A stretch of DNA of 64,000 bases from Curtobacterium flaccumfaciens (GTDB lineage: Bacteria > Actinomycetota > Actinomycetes > Actinomycetales > Microbacteriaceae), in contig NZ_JABMCF010000041.1 of NCBI RefSeq assembly GCF_013359815.1, positions 124,001 through 188,000 on the forward strand. The letters are read 5' to 3'. The notes beneath the pieces were generated by a model. The model was not told the origin of the DNA, did no database searches, and saw only the letters and a program-made list of their open reading frames with translations. This document shows, piece by piece, positions 28,259 to 36,246 of the stretch. A program made the position numbers and the translations under genes. The first letter of the stretch is position 1. Each line of letters begins with the position of its first letter.

Positions 28259-29239
28259 GTGAGGGGCCGAGGTTTGGGGACGACGATCAAACGAATTTAT
28301 TGGGTTACTGCCACTGCGGCGCTAGCGGGCGGTCTCGGCTATGGGATGGGTCTCGCGATAGCCGGACCACATGAATCGACTGCGGGCCAGTGGCTGCTCG
28401 ACTTCTCGAAGACCGCGGGCGCGGCGGCTGTTGCAGCAGTGGTCGCGGCGACTATCGCCTTTGCTGGCATCTCCCGCCAAGTCAGCGCAAACAGGGAGCA
28501 ACTCAAACATCAGCAAAAGGACGCCGCAAGCCAGCGATGGTGGGAAAGCTTTGAATGGGCCGCGGCGCGGGGCATCCCGGCGAAGAAGGAGGACATCGCA
28601 CTTCCTTACGACACTTCAATGAACACTTTATTTGCGCTTCGTGATTCCGCCACCTCTGAGGTGCAGAGGGCAGCGTGCCTCGGCCTCATCGAAGAGCTGG
28701 CGAAACAGCTGAAGACTCTCGAGAACCACGGAACGCCGAGCACCGCCGAACAGAACGCGTGGTCCGCGCTTACCAAGTGGGCAACGGCCGATACCAGTGC
28801 CTCCCCTACCGTACGCGCGAGCATCGATGAGCATGAAACGCTGAGCGCGATACGCGCTCTGCTCGAGGATCGGCCGGACTTAGTCTCCTCGTTGAGCACC
28901 AATGTTCGGGTATCGACGAGTGCCGACGCACGTGGATCGACTGGGAAATTTCCTCATCTCGTGTTGGACGCAGTCGCGGAGGTCAAGGGTGTTCCCATCG
29001 TGATCGAGATCACCCACTCGAACGATCCTGCGCGGAAGATGCGCTTCCTCCGCGAACGCCTCAAGGGAACCGAATACGAGCGGGTGCCTATGCTCGCGAT
29101 CACACGTGTTGAAGGACCGAATCTGTCTCCAGTGAGCAGAACTCCGGTTCGACTCCTTCGATGGACCCCTGATCAAGGCCCTGAGCCAATTGCAATGGCA
29201 CTGTCACAGCTTGCCTCCGGGGCAACACGTCCGACGTGA
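28259..29239 (+). CDS. Membrane protein with soluble C-terminal domain, possible nuclease-like fold
   Basis: A protein of about 326 aa of unknown family. Two membrane helices (about residues 12-32 and 46-66 from this start) precede a mostly helical stretch and a C-terminal domain. That domain includes FPHLVLDAVAEVKGVPIVIEITHSND, which has the beta-hairpin look of PD-(D/E)xK folds though the last catalytic residue would be Thr/His instead of Lys. Base composition is visibly lower in GC than the neighbours, suggesting acquired DNA. GTG 28259 with a preceding GGGG run is chosen; in-frame TTG 28193 and ATG 28226 are alternatives. Confidence 0.6.
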   Translation: MRGRGLGTTIKRIYWVTATAALAGGLGYGMGLAIAGPHESTAGQWLLDFSKTAGAAAVAAVVAATIAFAGISRQVSANREQLKHQQKDAASQRWWESFEWAAARGIPAKKEDIALPYDTSMNTLFALRDSATSEVQRAACLGLIEELAKQLKTLENHGTPSTAEQNAWSALTKWATADTSASPTVRASIDEHETLSAIRALLEDRPDLVSSLSTNVRVSTSADARGSTGKFPHLVLDAVAEVKGVPIVIEITHSNDPARKMRFLRERLKGTEYERVPMLAITRVEGPNLSPVSRTPVRLLRWTPDQGPEPIAMALSQLASGATRPT

Positions 29240-29258
29240 TCGGCCTACTGTCGGCAGC

Positions 29259-30035
29259 ATGAGCACGAGCACCGCCGACAAGGCCGTCACCCTCAAGCAG
29301 CTGCACGAAGCCCCCGAGATCCTGCGCGTCGTGAACGTGTGGGACGCGATCACCGCGAAGGTCGTCAGCGACCTGCCCGGCACGAAGGCGATCGCCACCG
29401 CCGGGCACTCGATCGCCGCGTCGTACGGGTACGAGGACGGCGGCATGCCCCTCGACCTCGCCCTGTCCGGAGCCGCGATCGTCGCCGCCGCCACGGACCT
29501 GCCGGTCACCGCCGACCTGGACGACGGCTACGAGGACCCCGCCGAGACGATCCGCCGCGCCATCGGATCCGGCATCGTCGGCGCCAACGTCGAGGACCGT
29601 CTGCGTCCCTTCGACGAGGCGGTCGCCCGCGTCGCCGCGATCACCGCAGCGGCGCAGGCCGAGGGCGTCGACTTCCAGCTGAACGCCCGCACCGACGCGA
29701 TCGTGCGCGGCGGCGAGCGCCCGGTCGACGAGAGCATCGAGGACGCGATCGCCCGCGGCAAGGCCTTCCTGGACAACGGCGCCGCCCTGGTCTTCGTGCC
29801 CGGTGCGGTCGAGCGTTCGGTGGTCGAGCGACTCGTGGCCGGTCTGGGCCGCGGCAAGCTCTCGGTCATCGGCCTGCCCGGCGCCCTGCCCGCCGCCGAG
29901 TACGAGGCGCTCGGCGTCGCCCGCATCTCCTACGGTCCGCTCACGCAGCGGGTCGCGCTGCGCGCGCTCCGCGACCTGGCGACCGACCTGTACGCCGACG
30001 GCGTCGTGCCGGAGGACACCCCGACCCTGAACTGA
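29259..30035 (+). CDS. Isocitrate lyase/PEP mutase family protein
   Basis: A 258-aa TIM-barrel enzyme of the ICL/PEPM superfamily. Key segments are RVVNVWDAITAKVV (the W-D of the family), the metal-binding VTADLDDGYED, VGANVEDR and FQLNARTDAIVRGG. Related short enzymes include carboxyvinyl-carboxyphosphonate mutase and oxaloacetate-type C-C lyases, so the exact substrate is uncertain. The signature KKCGH-type active-site loop of true isocitrate lyase is absent. ATG 29259-29261. A strong terminator follows. Confidence 0.88.
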   Translation: MSTSTADKAVTLKQLHEAPEILRVVNVWDAITAKVVSDLPGTKAIATAGHSIAASYGYEDGGMPLDLALSGAAIVAAATDLPVTADLDDGYEDPAETIRRAIGSGIVGANVEDRLRPFDEAVARVAAITAAAQAEGVDFQLNARTDAIVRGGERPVDESIEDAIARGKAFLDNGAALVFVPGAVERSVVERLVAGLGRGKLSVIGLPGALPAAEYEALGVARISYGPLTQRVALRALRDLATDLYADGVVPEDTPTLN

Positions 30036-30043
30036 GCCCAGTG

Positions 30044-30087
30044 CAGACGGGAGGCCCGGTGCCAGCTGGCACCGGGCCTCCCGTCTG
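30044..30087. terminator. Palindromic terminator, GGAGGCCCGGT family
   Basis: A 22-bp perfect stem with half-palindromic centre (arm starts CAGACGGGAGGCCCGGTGCC) lies between convergent genes. It is the same core as 11011-11048 and 61710-61756. Confidence 0.8.
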
Positions 30088-30117
30088 CATGTGGTCGCGT
30101 CACGCGACCCGCTCAGC

Positions 30118-32004
30118 TCAGCCGAGCGCCGGGTACAGCGCGGGCGTGGTGCGCGCGTGGGTCTCCTGCTCGAAGGCGTAGCCGAGGCCGATGACCGTGC
30201 TCTCGTCGAAGGAGCGGCCGAGGAACTCCAGGTTCACGCCGGCACCGGGGATGGTGTTGTCGGCAGCGGTCGCCTGGCCCATCGGGACGGTGATCGCCGG
30301 CATGCCGGCGTTCGGGCTGAGGCGCATGTTCGTCGACTGCGTGCCGTACGGCGTGCCCGACGGGTAGACGAGCGCGTCGAGGTCCTGGTCGTCGAGCATC
30401 TGCGTCACGAGCTGCTTGCCGGTGGCGAGCTGCGTCGTGTGCGACCCCGTCGGTCCGGCCCACGCCTGGTACTGCGTGTCGGTGATCAGGTCGCGCGACT
30501 GGTAGGTGCTCTTCCGGCTCGGCACGTACTCACCCGAGGCCAGGATGCCCTGCAGGGAACGCGCGGTGACGTCGGGGTCGAGGTGCTTCGCGACGTACTC
30601 GTCCAGGTCGTGCTTGAACTCGTTCGTGCTGCCGCTGCCCTCGGACAGGACCCGGTTGAAGGCCGTCGTCGCGGTGATCGGGACGACGGTGGCACCGGCG
30701 GCCTCGAGCTTCGCGACGGAGGCGTCGAACAGGCGCTTCGTCGTGGCGTTCGTGCCGACCATGCTCGTCACGTAGCCGATGCGGGCGCCCCGCAGGGAGT
30801 CGGCGTCGAGCGACGACGTGTACGACGTCGGCACCTTGCCGGCCTGCGCACTCGTCGCCGGGTCCGCCGCGTCCACGCCGGTGACGGCGTCGAGCGCGAC
30901 CGCCGCGTCGGTGACCGAGCGGGTGATCGGGCCGCCGGTGTCCTGCGACAGGGCGAGGGGGATGATCCCGTCACGGCTGGTCAGACCGACCGTGGGTCGG
31001 ATGCCGACGAGCTGGTTGTACGTCGACGGCACGCGGATCGAGCCGCCGGTGTCGGTGCCGAAGCCGATGCCCGCGAGGTTCGCGGAGATCGCCGCACCGG
31101 TGCCGCCGCTCGAGCCACCGGCCGTCTGCGCCGTGTTGTACGGGCTGGCGACCAGGAGCGACGAGCCGGCGGGCTGGTTCGACGAGAACTCGGAGACGAA
31201 GCCGAAGGCGAACTCGTCGAGGCTGGCCTTCGCCAGGATCACGGCGCCGGCGTCGCGCAGGCCGGTGACCATCGCGGCGTCGGTGTCGGTCTGGTTGTCG
31301 TCCCAGCAGCCGCAACCACCGGTGGTCGGCATGTCCTTCGTGTCGTAGTTGTCCTTCACCGCGATCGGCACGCCGAGCAGCATGCTCGTCATCCCGTGCT
31401 CGGCGCGCTCGGCGTCCGCGGTCTTCGCGGCGGCCAGGGCGTCGGCGTTGGTGGTGACGATCGAGTTGAGCGCGCGCCCGGTCGACGCGGTGTCGACCTT
31501 GGTGCGGTCGTACGCGGCGATGCGGTCGAGGTAGTCCTGCGTGATCGCGACCGACGTGGTGACCCCGGCGTTCATCGCGGCCTGCATGTCGATCGTCGAC
31601 GCCTCGACGAGCTGGAACGGGCCGTCGTCGTAGATCATCCGCTGGGACAACCCGGCCAGGTCGGCGACGGTGATGGTGCCGTCGGCGTCGGTGTCCGCGG
31701 CACTGACCGTCGCCCAGTCGGTGCTCGCGGTCGTCGCACCGAGGTGGTCGGTGAGCACGGCGAGGTCGGCCTTCGTCACCTGGTCGTCGCCGGTCAGGTC
31801 GAGGTCCGTGTAGTAGGGCGCGAGCATGGCGGCGGGGCTGGCGTCGACGGCCGCGGGTGCTGCGGCGGCCGTGATCGCGGGGGTCGCGGCGAGGACGGTG
31901 CCGACGAGGGCGATGAGCGATGCGCCGGCGACGGTGGTGCGCTTCTTGCTGGAGGCCCGCTTCGTGGCGGCCTGCTTCGTGGCGGCCTGCTTCGTGGCGG
32001 TCAT
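30118..32004 (-). CDS. Secreted amidase-signature hydrolase with N-terminal dockerin-like domain
   Basis: A 628-aa protein. Residues 1-49 form a signal peptide with an unusual repeated Lys/Ala leader (ATKQAATKQAATK) before the hydrophobic core. A type I dockerin-like pair of calcium loops follows: DLTGDDQVTKAD (69-80) and DTDADGTITVAD (104-115), each continued by a DLAxL helix. The rest is an amidase-signature enzyme with catalytic Lys217 (GVPIAVKDNYD), the cis-Ser in GGSSGG (298-299) and nucleophile Ser322 (GTDTGGSIRVP). It would hydrolyse amide bonds outside the cell; the substrate is unknown. ATG 32002-32004 overlaps the upstream cohesin-like gene by 4 bp, which implies coupled synthesis. 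Confidence 0.88.
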   Translation of the reverse strand: MTATKQAATKQAATKRASSKKRTTVAGASLIALVGTVLAATPAITAAAAPAAVDASPAAMLAPYYTDLDLTGDDQVTKADLAVLTDHLGATTASTDWATVSAADTDADGTITVADLAGLSQRMIYDDGPFQLVEASTIDMQAAMNAGVTTSVAITQDYLDRIAAYDRTKVDTASTGRALNSIVTTNADALAAAKTADAERAEHGMTSMLLGVPIAVKDNYDTKDMPTTGGCGCWDDNQTDTDAAMVTGLRDAGAVILAKASLDEFAFGFVSEFSSNQPAGSSLLVASPYNTAQTAGGSSGGTGAAISANLAGIGFGTDTGGSIRVPSTYNQLVGIRPTVGLTSRDGIIPLALSQDTGGPITRSVTDAAVALDAVTGVDAADPATSAQAGKVPTSYTSSLDADSLRGARIGYVTSMVGTNATTKRLFDASVAKLEAAGATVVPITATTAFNRVLSEGSGSTNEFKHDLDEYVAKHLDPDVTARSLQGILASGEYVPSRKSTYQSRDLITDTQYQAWAGPTGSHTTQLATGKQLVTQMLDDQDLDALVYPSGTPYGTQSTNMRLSPNAGMPAITVPMGQATAADNTIPGAGVNLEFLGRSFDESTVIGLGYAFEQETHARTTPALYPALG

Positions 32005-32810
32005 GCGGAGGCTCCGGTGCGGTCGCGGCGGGCACGACGGGCCCGCAGGGTGATCAGGGTGCCGCCGGCTGCGAGCAGGGCGATGGACGCGGCGATCCAC
32101 GGCGCGACGTCGGCGCCGGTCCAGGCGAGGTCGCCCCCGGTCGGACGGTCGTCCCCGCCGGCTGCCGCCACGGCGGTGGCGCTGCTGGTCGGGTCGGTGC
32201 CCGGGGCAGTCGGGTCACCGGGGGCGCTGGGGCCACCCGTGCCGCCACCGGCGCCGGGCTGCGTGGTCGCACCCGGTGTCGGGGTGGCCGTCGGGGCGGT
32301 GGTCGCGGCCGCGGCGACCACGACGGTGGTGCTCGCCGGGTCGTCGAGGGTCGTCGACGTGCCGTCGGAGCCGACGAGGGTGATGCCCGTGACGTCGAGG
32401 TCGACGCTGCCGACCGCGGTCGGGGTCAGCGAGATCGAGGTGGTCAGGTCGCCGTCGAGTGCCGGCGAGGTGCCGAGGCGGGTGTGCACGATCATCAGGG
32501 CGTCACCGTCCTGCTCGACAGTGTCGAAGCCGCCGTCCGGGCCGGTGACGCTGTCGTCCCGGTACTGCACCGAGTCGGCATCGAGGGTGATCTCGTACGC
32601 GTAGACGTCGGCGGTGTCCGGGATCGTCAGCTCGACGTCGAACGCCGTGCCGACGGTCACGGTGGCCGGGGCGTCGATGGTGGCGGTGGTCGCGGTGGGC
32701 GCTGCCTGGGCCGGAGCGGCCGTCAGGACAGCGAGGCCGAACGCCCCGGCGGCGACGAGCGTCGAGGAGACGATCGTCGCGCGTGGGCGCAGCCGTGGTC
32801 GGTGCTGCAT
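32001..32810 (-). CDS. Cell-wall-anchored cohesin-like domain protein with LAXTG sorting signal
   Basis: A 269-aa surface protein. The signal peptide ends near APAQA (about 37). A single cohesin-like beta-sandwich spans about 44-165 (ATVTVGTAFDVELTIPDTADVYAYEITLDADSV..., GTSPALDGDLTTSISLTPTAVGSVDLDVTGITLVGSDG). A long Thr/Pro/Gly spacer (about 168-225) follows. The C-terminus is a sorting signal: LAWTG at 228-232, a membrane helix, then RARRARRDR. LAXTG is the motif for class E sortases in high-GC Gram-positives. The adjoining gene encodes a dockerin-bearing amidase, so this protein probably displays that enzyme on the wall. Confidence 0.85.
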   Translation of the reverse strand: MQHRPRLRPRATIVSSTLVAAGAFGLAVLTAAPAQAAPTATTATIDAPATVTVGTAFDVELTIPDTADVYAYEITLDADSVQYRDDSVTGPDGGFDTVEQDGDALMIVHTRLGTSPALDGDLTTSISLTPTAVGSVDLDVTGITLVGSDGTSTTLDDPASTTVVVAAAATTAPTATPTPGATTQPGAGGGTGGPSAPGDPTAPGTDPTSSATAVAAAGGDDRPTGGDLAWTGADVAPWIAASIALLAAGGTLITLRARRARRDRTGASA

Positions 32811-32949
32811 GGGCGCAGTTCCTTCGGGTGGGGTGGAGGGGTGCTGAGCGGGTACTCAGTGAACCGAAAGCTAACGGGGCGCTGTTTCCGGTTCTGGCCC
32901 GGCACGTTTCCGCCCCGTTACGGCTCGTCCCTGCCGCTACTGTCGTGCC

Positions 32950-33561
32950 ATGTCGGTCGACGTCGAAGCCCTGCTCACCCCGCCCTCCCCCGTCGCTGCG
33001 CGCGCACTGGACGTCGTGCGGGCATGGTCCGAACCGGCCCTCGTCAACCACTGCCTGCGCTCGTGGGCCTGGGCCGTCCTGCTCGCCCCGACGGTCGACC
33101 TCGAACCGGACCCCGAGCTGCTCTTCGTCGCGACGATGCTCCACGACCTCGGCGTGACCCCGTCGTTCGACGCCCACGGCGTGCCCTTCGAGGACGCCGG
33201 CGGCGCCGTCGGTTCGGTCTTCGCGCTCGGTGCCGGGTGGGACGCCGTGCGAGCCCGTCGGGTCGGGGAGATCGTCGAGCGGCACATGTGGCGGTCCGTC
33301 GACCCGGAGCTCGACGCCGAGGGGCACCTGCTCGAGGTCGCGACCTCGCTCGACGTCTCCGGCGTGGGCTTCGACAGGTGGTCGTCGGACGACCTGCGGG
33401 ACGTGACGGCCGCGGTGCCCCGTCTGGACTTCTCGGCGTCGTTCGACGGAGTGATCCACGAGCAGGCATCGCGCAAGCCGTCGTCCGCGGCCGCTCGCCT
33501 GGACGGGTCGGGCAACGTCGCCGCTGGCGGGGAACGCTGGGCAGCCTTCCTGGCGTCCTGA
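32950..33561 (+). CDS. HD domain-containing phosphohydrolase-like protein
   Basis: A 203-aa protein of the HD superfamily with metal ligands His34 (VNHCLRSWAWA), His65-Asp66 (ATMLHDLGVTP) and a downstream conserved Asp. It resembles cyanamide hydratase-type/HDIG small hydrolases. The substrate is unknown. ATG 32950; the gene diverges from the cohesin-like gene. Confidence 0.85.
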   Translation: MSVDVEALLTPPSPVAARALDVVRAWSEPALVNHCLRSWAWAVLLAPTVDLEPDPELLFVATMLHDLGVTPSFDAHGVPFEDAGGAVGSVFALGAGWDAVRARRVGEIVERHMWRSVDPELDAEGHLLEVATSLDVSGVGFDRWSSDDLRDVTAAVPRLDFSASFDGVIHEQASRKPSSAAARLDGSGNVAAGGERWAAFLAS

Positions 33562-33580
33562 CGCTCGGTCTGGTCGCTCG

Positions 33581-33610
33581 CTGGACTTCTCGGCGGGGTG
33601 GGCGTATAGT
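33581..33610 (+). promoter_or_regulatory. Candidate sigma70-type promoter
   Basis: CTGGAC and TATAGT are separated by 18 bp, with TATAGT at 33605-33610. The 272-bp gap 33562-33833 otherwise shows no gene; the promoter would read into the small gene at 33834 with a leader of about 215 nt. Confidence 0.35.
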
Positions 33611-33833
33611 CTCTCGTTGGTGCACTGCAGCGAACCCATCTGACTCGCGCACACCAACCTCTCGACACCGACTCACCCGAGTCGCATTCCACTCGAGACA
33701 CCGCTCGATCCGAACGGACGAGCTGCACGTTGAAACTCGACGTGCGCGCCCCGCACTCGATGCGTCGCGCTGGACTGAGACGTCCGCCGACACCGAGTCG
33801 CCCTGGCGCCGAATGACCAGGAAGTACAGCACC

Positions 33834-34121
33834 ATGACCAGCAACGAACGAATCACCGTGTTCGGGACCGCACTCGCGGCCCCGACGATCACCCCCGACC
33901 GCATCGCCGAGTTCCCGGTGCGCGACGACCGCTCGCAGCGCGAGTACCTCGTCCGCATCGCGGCCGACGACCTGGGGACCTTCGTCACCCGGGGCACCCG
34001 GCTCGACGCCGTCGGCGAGGCCGGCTGGACCGTCCCGGGCCGCTCCTGGGCGGGCGAGGCCAGCCGAACCCTGCTGCAGGCACAGTCCGTGCAGGCGGGC
34101 GAGATGGCCCTCGCGGCCTAG
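33834..34121 (+). CDS. Small conserved-looking protein of unknown function
   Basis: A 95-aa protein (MTSNERITVFGTALAAPTITPDRIAEFPVRDDRS...). It has strong GC bias at third positions, no membrane helix and no motif I recognise. The stop is followed 20 bp later by a perfect terminator, supporting a real monocistronic gene with a long leader. Confidence 0.65.
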   Translation: MTSNERITVFGTALAAPTITPDRIAEFPVRDDRSQREYLVRIAADDLGTFVTRGTRLDAVGEAGWTVPGRSWAGEASRTLLQAQSVQAGEMALAA

Positions 34122-34141
34122 GCTCCACCAGTACGAACGCG

Positions 34142-34170
34142 AAGCGCCGCCGGGATCCCCGGCGGCGCTT
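34142..34170. terminator. Intrinsic terminator
   Basis: A 12-13-bp perfect stem (arm AAGCGCCGCCGGG) with a short AT loop lies between convergent genes at 34121 and 34200. Confidence 0.8.
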
Positions 34171-34199
34171 CGTCGTCCGTGGGGACGTCCGTGCGACGG

Positions 34200-34517
34200 T
34201 CACGCACCTCGACGGGCCGCAGCCACGACCTGTGACGCCGCCCCGAGTACCCCCGGCACGATCGCAGCGAACGCCCCGACCGTGTGACCGGCCGAGATGA
34301 GGATCGCTCCCGCGATGAGCGCTCCGACGGTGAGCACCTGCGCACCGATGACACCCGTCAGGACGGCGGCTGCCTCCGCTCTGCTCAGACGCTCGACGGC
34401 GTCGGCAGCGACCGCTTCGGAGCGGAGGTGGCAGCCGATCATCCGCTCGGCCGCTCCCGGAACGAGCCGCTCGTACTCGGCCAGGACGCGCGGAGACGCT
34501 ACCGGTCCACTGAACAT
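34200..34517 (-). CDS. DUF2335-like membrane protein (start or frame uncertain)
   Basis: The recognisable part is EMFSGPVASPRVLAEYERLVPGAAERMIGCHLRSE followed by two C-terminal membrane helices (LTGVIGAQVLTVGALIAGAILISAG and VGAFAAIVPGVLGAASQVVAA), the DUF2335 pattern. The frame stays open to 34769, but codon bias upstream of about 34555 fits another frame. So either translation starts at ATG 34515-34517 or the gene is frameshifted relative to the open reading frame 34499-34717. Function unknown. Confidence 0.6.
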   Translation of the reverse strand: MFSGPVASPRVLAEYERLVPGAAERMIGCHLRSEAVAADAVERLSRAEAAAVLTGVIGAQVLTVGALIAGAILISAGHTVGAFAAIVPGVLGAASQVVAAARRGA

Positions 34518-34717
34518 CTCCGTTGCAGCGATGTTGAGGACGTTGGCGTCCGCCTCTCCTCGGCTGCCGTTCGCCGTGCCGCTGACGCCCGCTTCTCGTT
34601 CAACAGCTCCCGCATCGCCCGCACTCGGGAGCTGTCCCCCGTGAACCCGACGTACAGGCCGTGCATCACCGCAGTCTTCACCAGAGTCGCCGTCATAGCC
34701 CATGCCCTGCCCTTCAT
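34499..34717 (-). CDS. Small overlapping ORF preceding the DUF2335-like gene
   Basis: Up to 72 aa (MKGRAWAMTATLVKTAVMHGLYVGFTGDSSRVRAMRELLNEKRASAARR...). It has high GC at third positions until about 34555 and then loses it, just where the DUF2335 frame becomes plausible. It may be the true N-terminal part of that gene before a frameshift, or a short separate gene overlapping it. Confidence 0.35.
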   Translation of the reverse strand: MKGRAWAMTATLVKTAVMHGLYVGFTGDSSRVRAMRELLNEKRASAARRTAAEERRTPTSSTSLQRRCSVDR

Positions 34718-34795
34718 CACCGGTTCGTGGTGACCAGGGTCGATCAGCGTTGCCTGCCGTACCAAACATTTTGCATGCATGGCTGCTTCGCGACG

Positions 34796-35260
34796 TCAGT
34801 AATCGCCCTTCACCACGAAGAACGAGCCGCGGATCGTGCCGGCGAGCTTCGACTTCTGCCGCGCGAACTTGAACTTGTCGGCGAGCTCCTCGGGGACCTC
34901 CATGCCGTCGGAGAGCTTGAAGCCGACCGCACGCTTGCCGCCGGGTTCGAGCGTGTACAGCACGTTGATCGCCAGACCGGACTCGTAGAACACGTACGTC
35001 CAGCGCACGCCCCCGACCAGGGCTTCCGTCGCTTCGAGCGGCGGCGACGCGATGACCAGCCCGCGTTCCTCTTCGAGGACCCGCCGCACGTAGGCGACCA
35101 GATCCGGCACGTCAGCTGCGGCGTGCGTGGTGAACACGTGGTCGTACTTGTTCGCGAAGTACCGCGCCTCGTTGGCCCGGAGCCCGGCGAGTGCGTCGGC
35201 GACCGGCGAGGACTCCAGACCCACCGTGGACACGTGCACGAAGTCGACGACGTACGACAT
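34796..35260 (-). CDS. Hypothetical protein, 154 aa
   Basis: Soluble alpha/beta-looking protein (MSYVVDFVHVSTVGLESSPVADALAGLRANEARYFANKYDHVF..., ending GTIRGSFFVVKGDY). No motif is recognised. Codon use is typical of the host. ATG 35258-35260; the gene is divergent from the HTH-nucleotidyltransferase gene across 80 bp. Confidence 0.75.
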   Translation of the reverse strand: MSYVVDFVHVSTVGLESSPVADALAGLRANEARYFANKYDHVFTTHAAADVPDLVAYVRRVLEEERGLVIASPPLEATEALVGGVRWTYVFYESGLAINVLYTLEPGGKRAVGFKLSDGMEVPEELADKFKFARQKSKLAGTIRGSFFVVKGDY

Positions 35261-35340
35261 GGGGCCTCCTCGGGCGCTCGGACGGTCTGAATCTAGCCCC
35301 TCGACTCCCTCCCGGAGGCGCCGCGGTCCCCCTACAGTCG

Positions 35341-35826
35341 ATGATCATGGACGAAGCGATGACGCGAGTCGACCGCGCCGCGGATCTAATCCGTGCTGCG
35401 CGCGAGGACATCGGGTTCTCGCAGGCCGACCTCGCCGAAGCGGCGGGAGTTGAGTCCCCGGAGATTTCCGACTACGAGAGCGGACGGAGCCGTCCCCACC
35501 CAGAGTCTCTCGATCGCATCCTCACCGCTGCTCGCATCCGACCGAGCATCCCGATCGCGGTCTTCGCGGACACGATCCTCCACGAGGCGGAGCGCTTCCG
35601 CCTCGAGAACGTCTGTGTGTTCGGATCGGCTGTTCGCGGTCACGATACCGAGCACAGCGACATCGACCTCTTGGTCAGCCTGACGCCCGCGGCTTCGCTG
35701 TTCGACCTCGGCGCATTCGCCCATGTGGTCGAGCGCCTCACCGGGTTCGAGGTCGACGTCCTCACCGATGACATCGAAGACGACGAGTACTTCGCGCATG
35801 TCCTCACCGAAGCCGTGCCGCTCTGA
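35341..35826 (+). CDS. Fusion of XRE helix-turn-helix and MNT-type nucleotidyltransferase
   Basis: A 161-aa protein. Residues 10-65 are an XRE HTH (IGFSQADLAEAAGVESPEISDYESGRSRP). Residues 78-160 are a minimal nucleotidyltransferase with the motif GSAVRG (95-100) and the acidic pair of SDIDLLV (Asp107, Asp109). MntA-type proteins AMPylate or otherwise modify a HEPN toxin partner. No HEPN gene is adjacent, so this is either a solo regulator or an orphan antitoxin. Start ATG 35341 or 35347. Confidence 0.8.
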   Translation: MIMDEAMTRVDRAADLIRAAREDIGFSQADLAEAAGVESPEISDYESGRSRPHPESLDRILTAARIRPSIPIAVFADTILHEAERFRLENVCVFGSAVRGHDTEHSDIDLLVSLTPAASLFDLGAFAHVVERLTGFEVDVLTDDIEDDEYFAHVLTEAVPL

Positions 35827-35856
35827 CGACGCACGCCGTCAGCCGAGCTCGGCTAC

Positions 35857-36246
35857 TCAGTTGATCCGCTCGAACACCATGGTCGCCTGCAGTCTGTCTC
35901 CGCCACCGAAGCCAGTACTGCCCGAGGAAGCAGTCGTGATCGTGTGGAGCCGGTAGCCGAGCGCAGCCTGCACGTTGATCGCCTTCTCCAGCTCCGTGAG
36001 GTTGCCGGACCCCGTCCCGAAGAACTTCTCCCGCAGGACCACCTGGAGGACGACGTAGCTCATGCCGTTCTGCGCTGGACGCGGCTGTCCGCCCGCCGCG
36101 GCTTCCGCTTGGATATGGCCGATCACCCCATCGATACCAGGCGAGCCCGGCGCCTTCTGCTGCACCTGCTCCGTCCACGCCGAGCCGTCCCACCACCGCA
36201 TGGTGCCGGAACCGTCGTCGTACCAACCTGCCTGTGGGTTCGTCAT
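35857..36246 (-). CDS. DUF2510/DUF4177-like protein
   Basis: A 129-aa protein starting with the actinobacterial DUF2510 motif (AGWYDDGSGTMRWWDGSAWTEQ). After a short linker comes a DUF4177-like beta-alpha-beta unit (MSYVVLQVVLREKFFG..., LTELEKAINVQAALGYRLHTITTASS..., LQATMVFERI). Function unknown; such proteins are often surface or membrane-associated accessory factors. ATG 36244-36246. Confidence 0.75.
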   Translation of the reverse strand: MTNPQAGWYDDGSGTMRWWDGSAWTEQVQQKAPGSPGIDGVIGHIQAEAAAGGQPRPAQNGMSYVVLQVVLREKFFGTGSGNLTELEKAINVQAALGYRLHTITTASSGSTGFGGGDRLQATMVFERIN

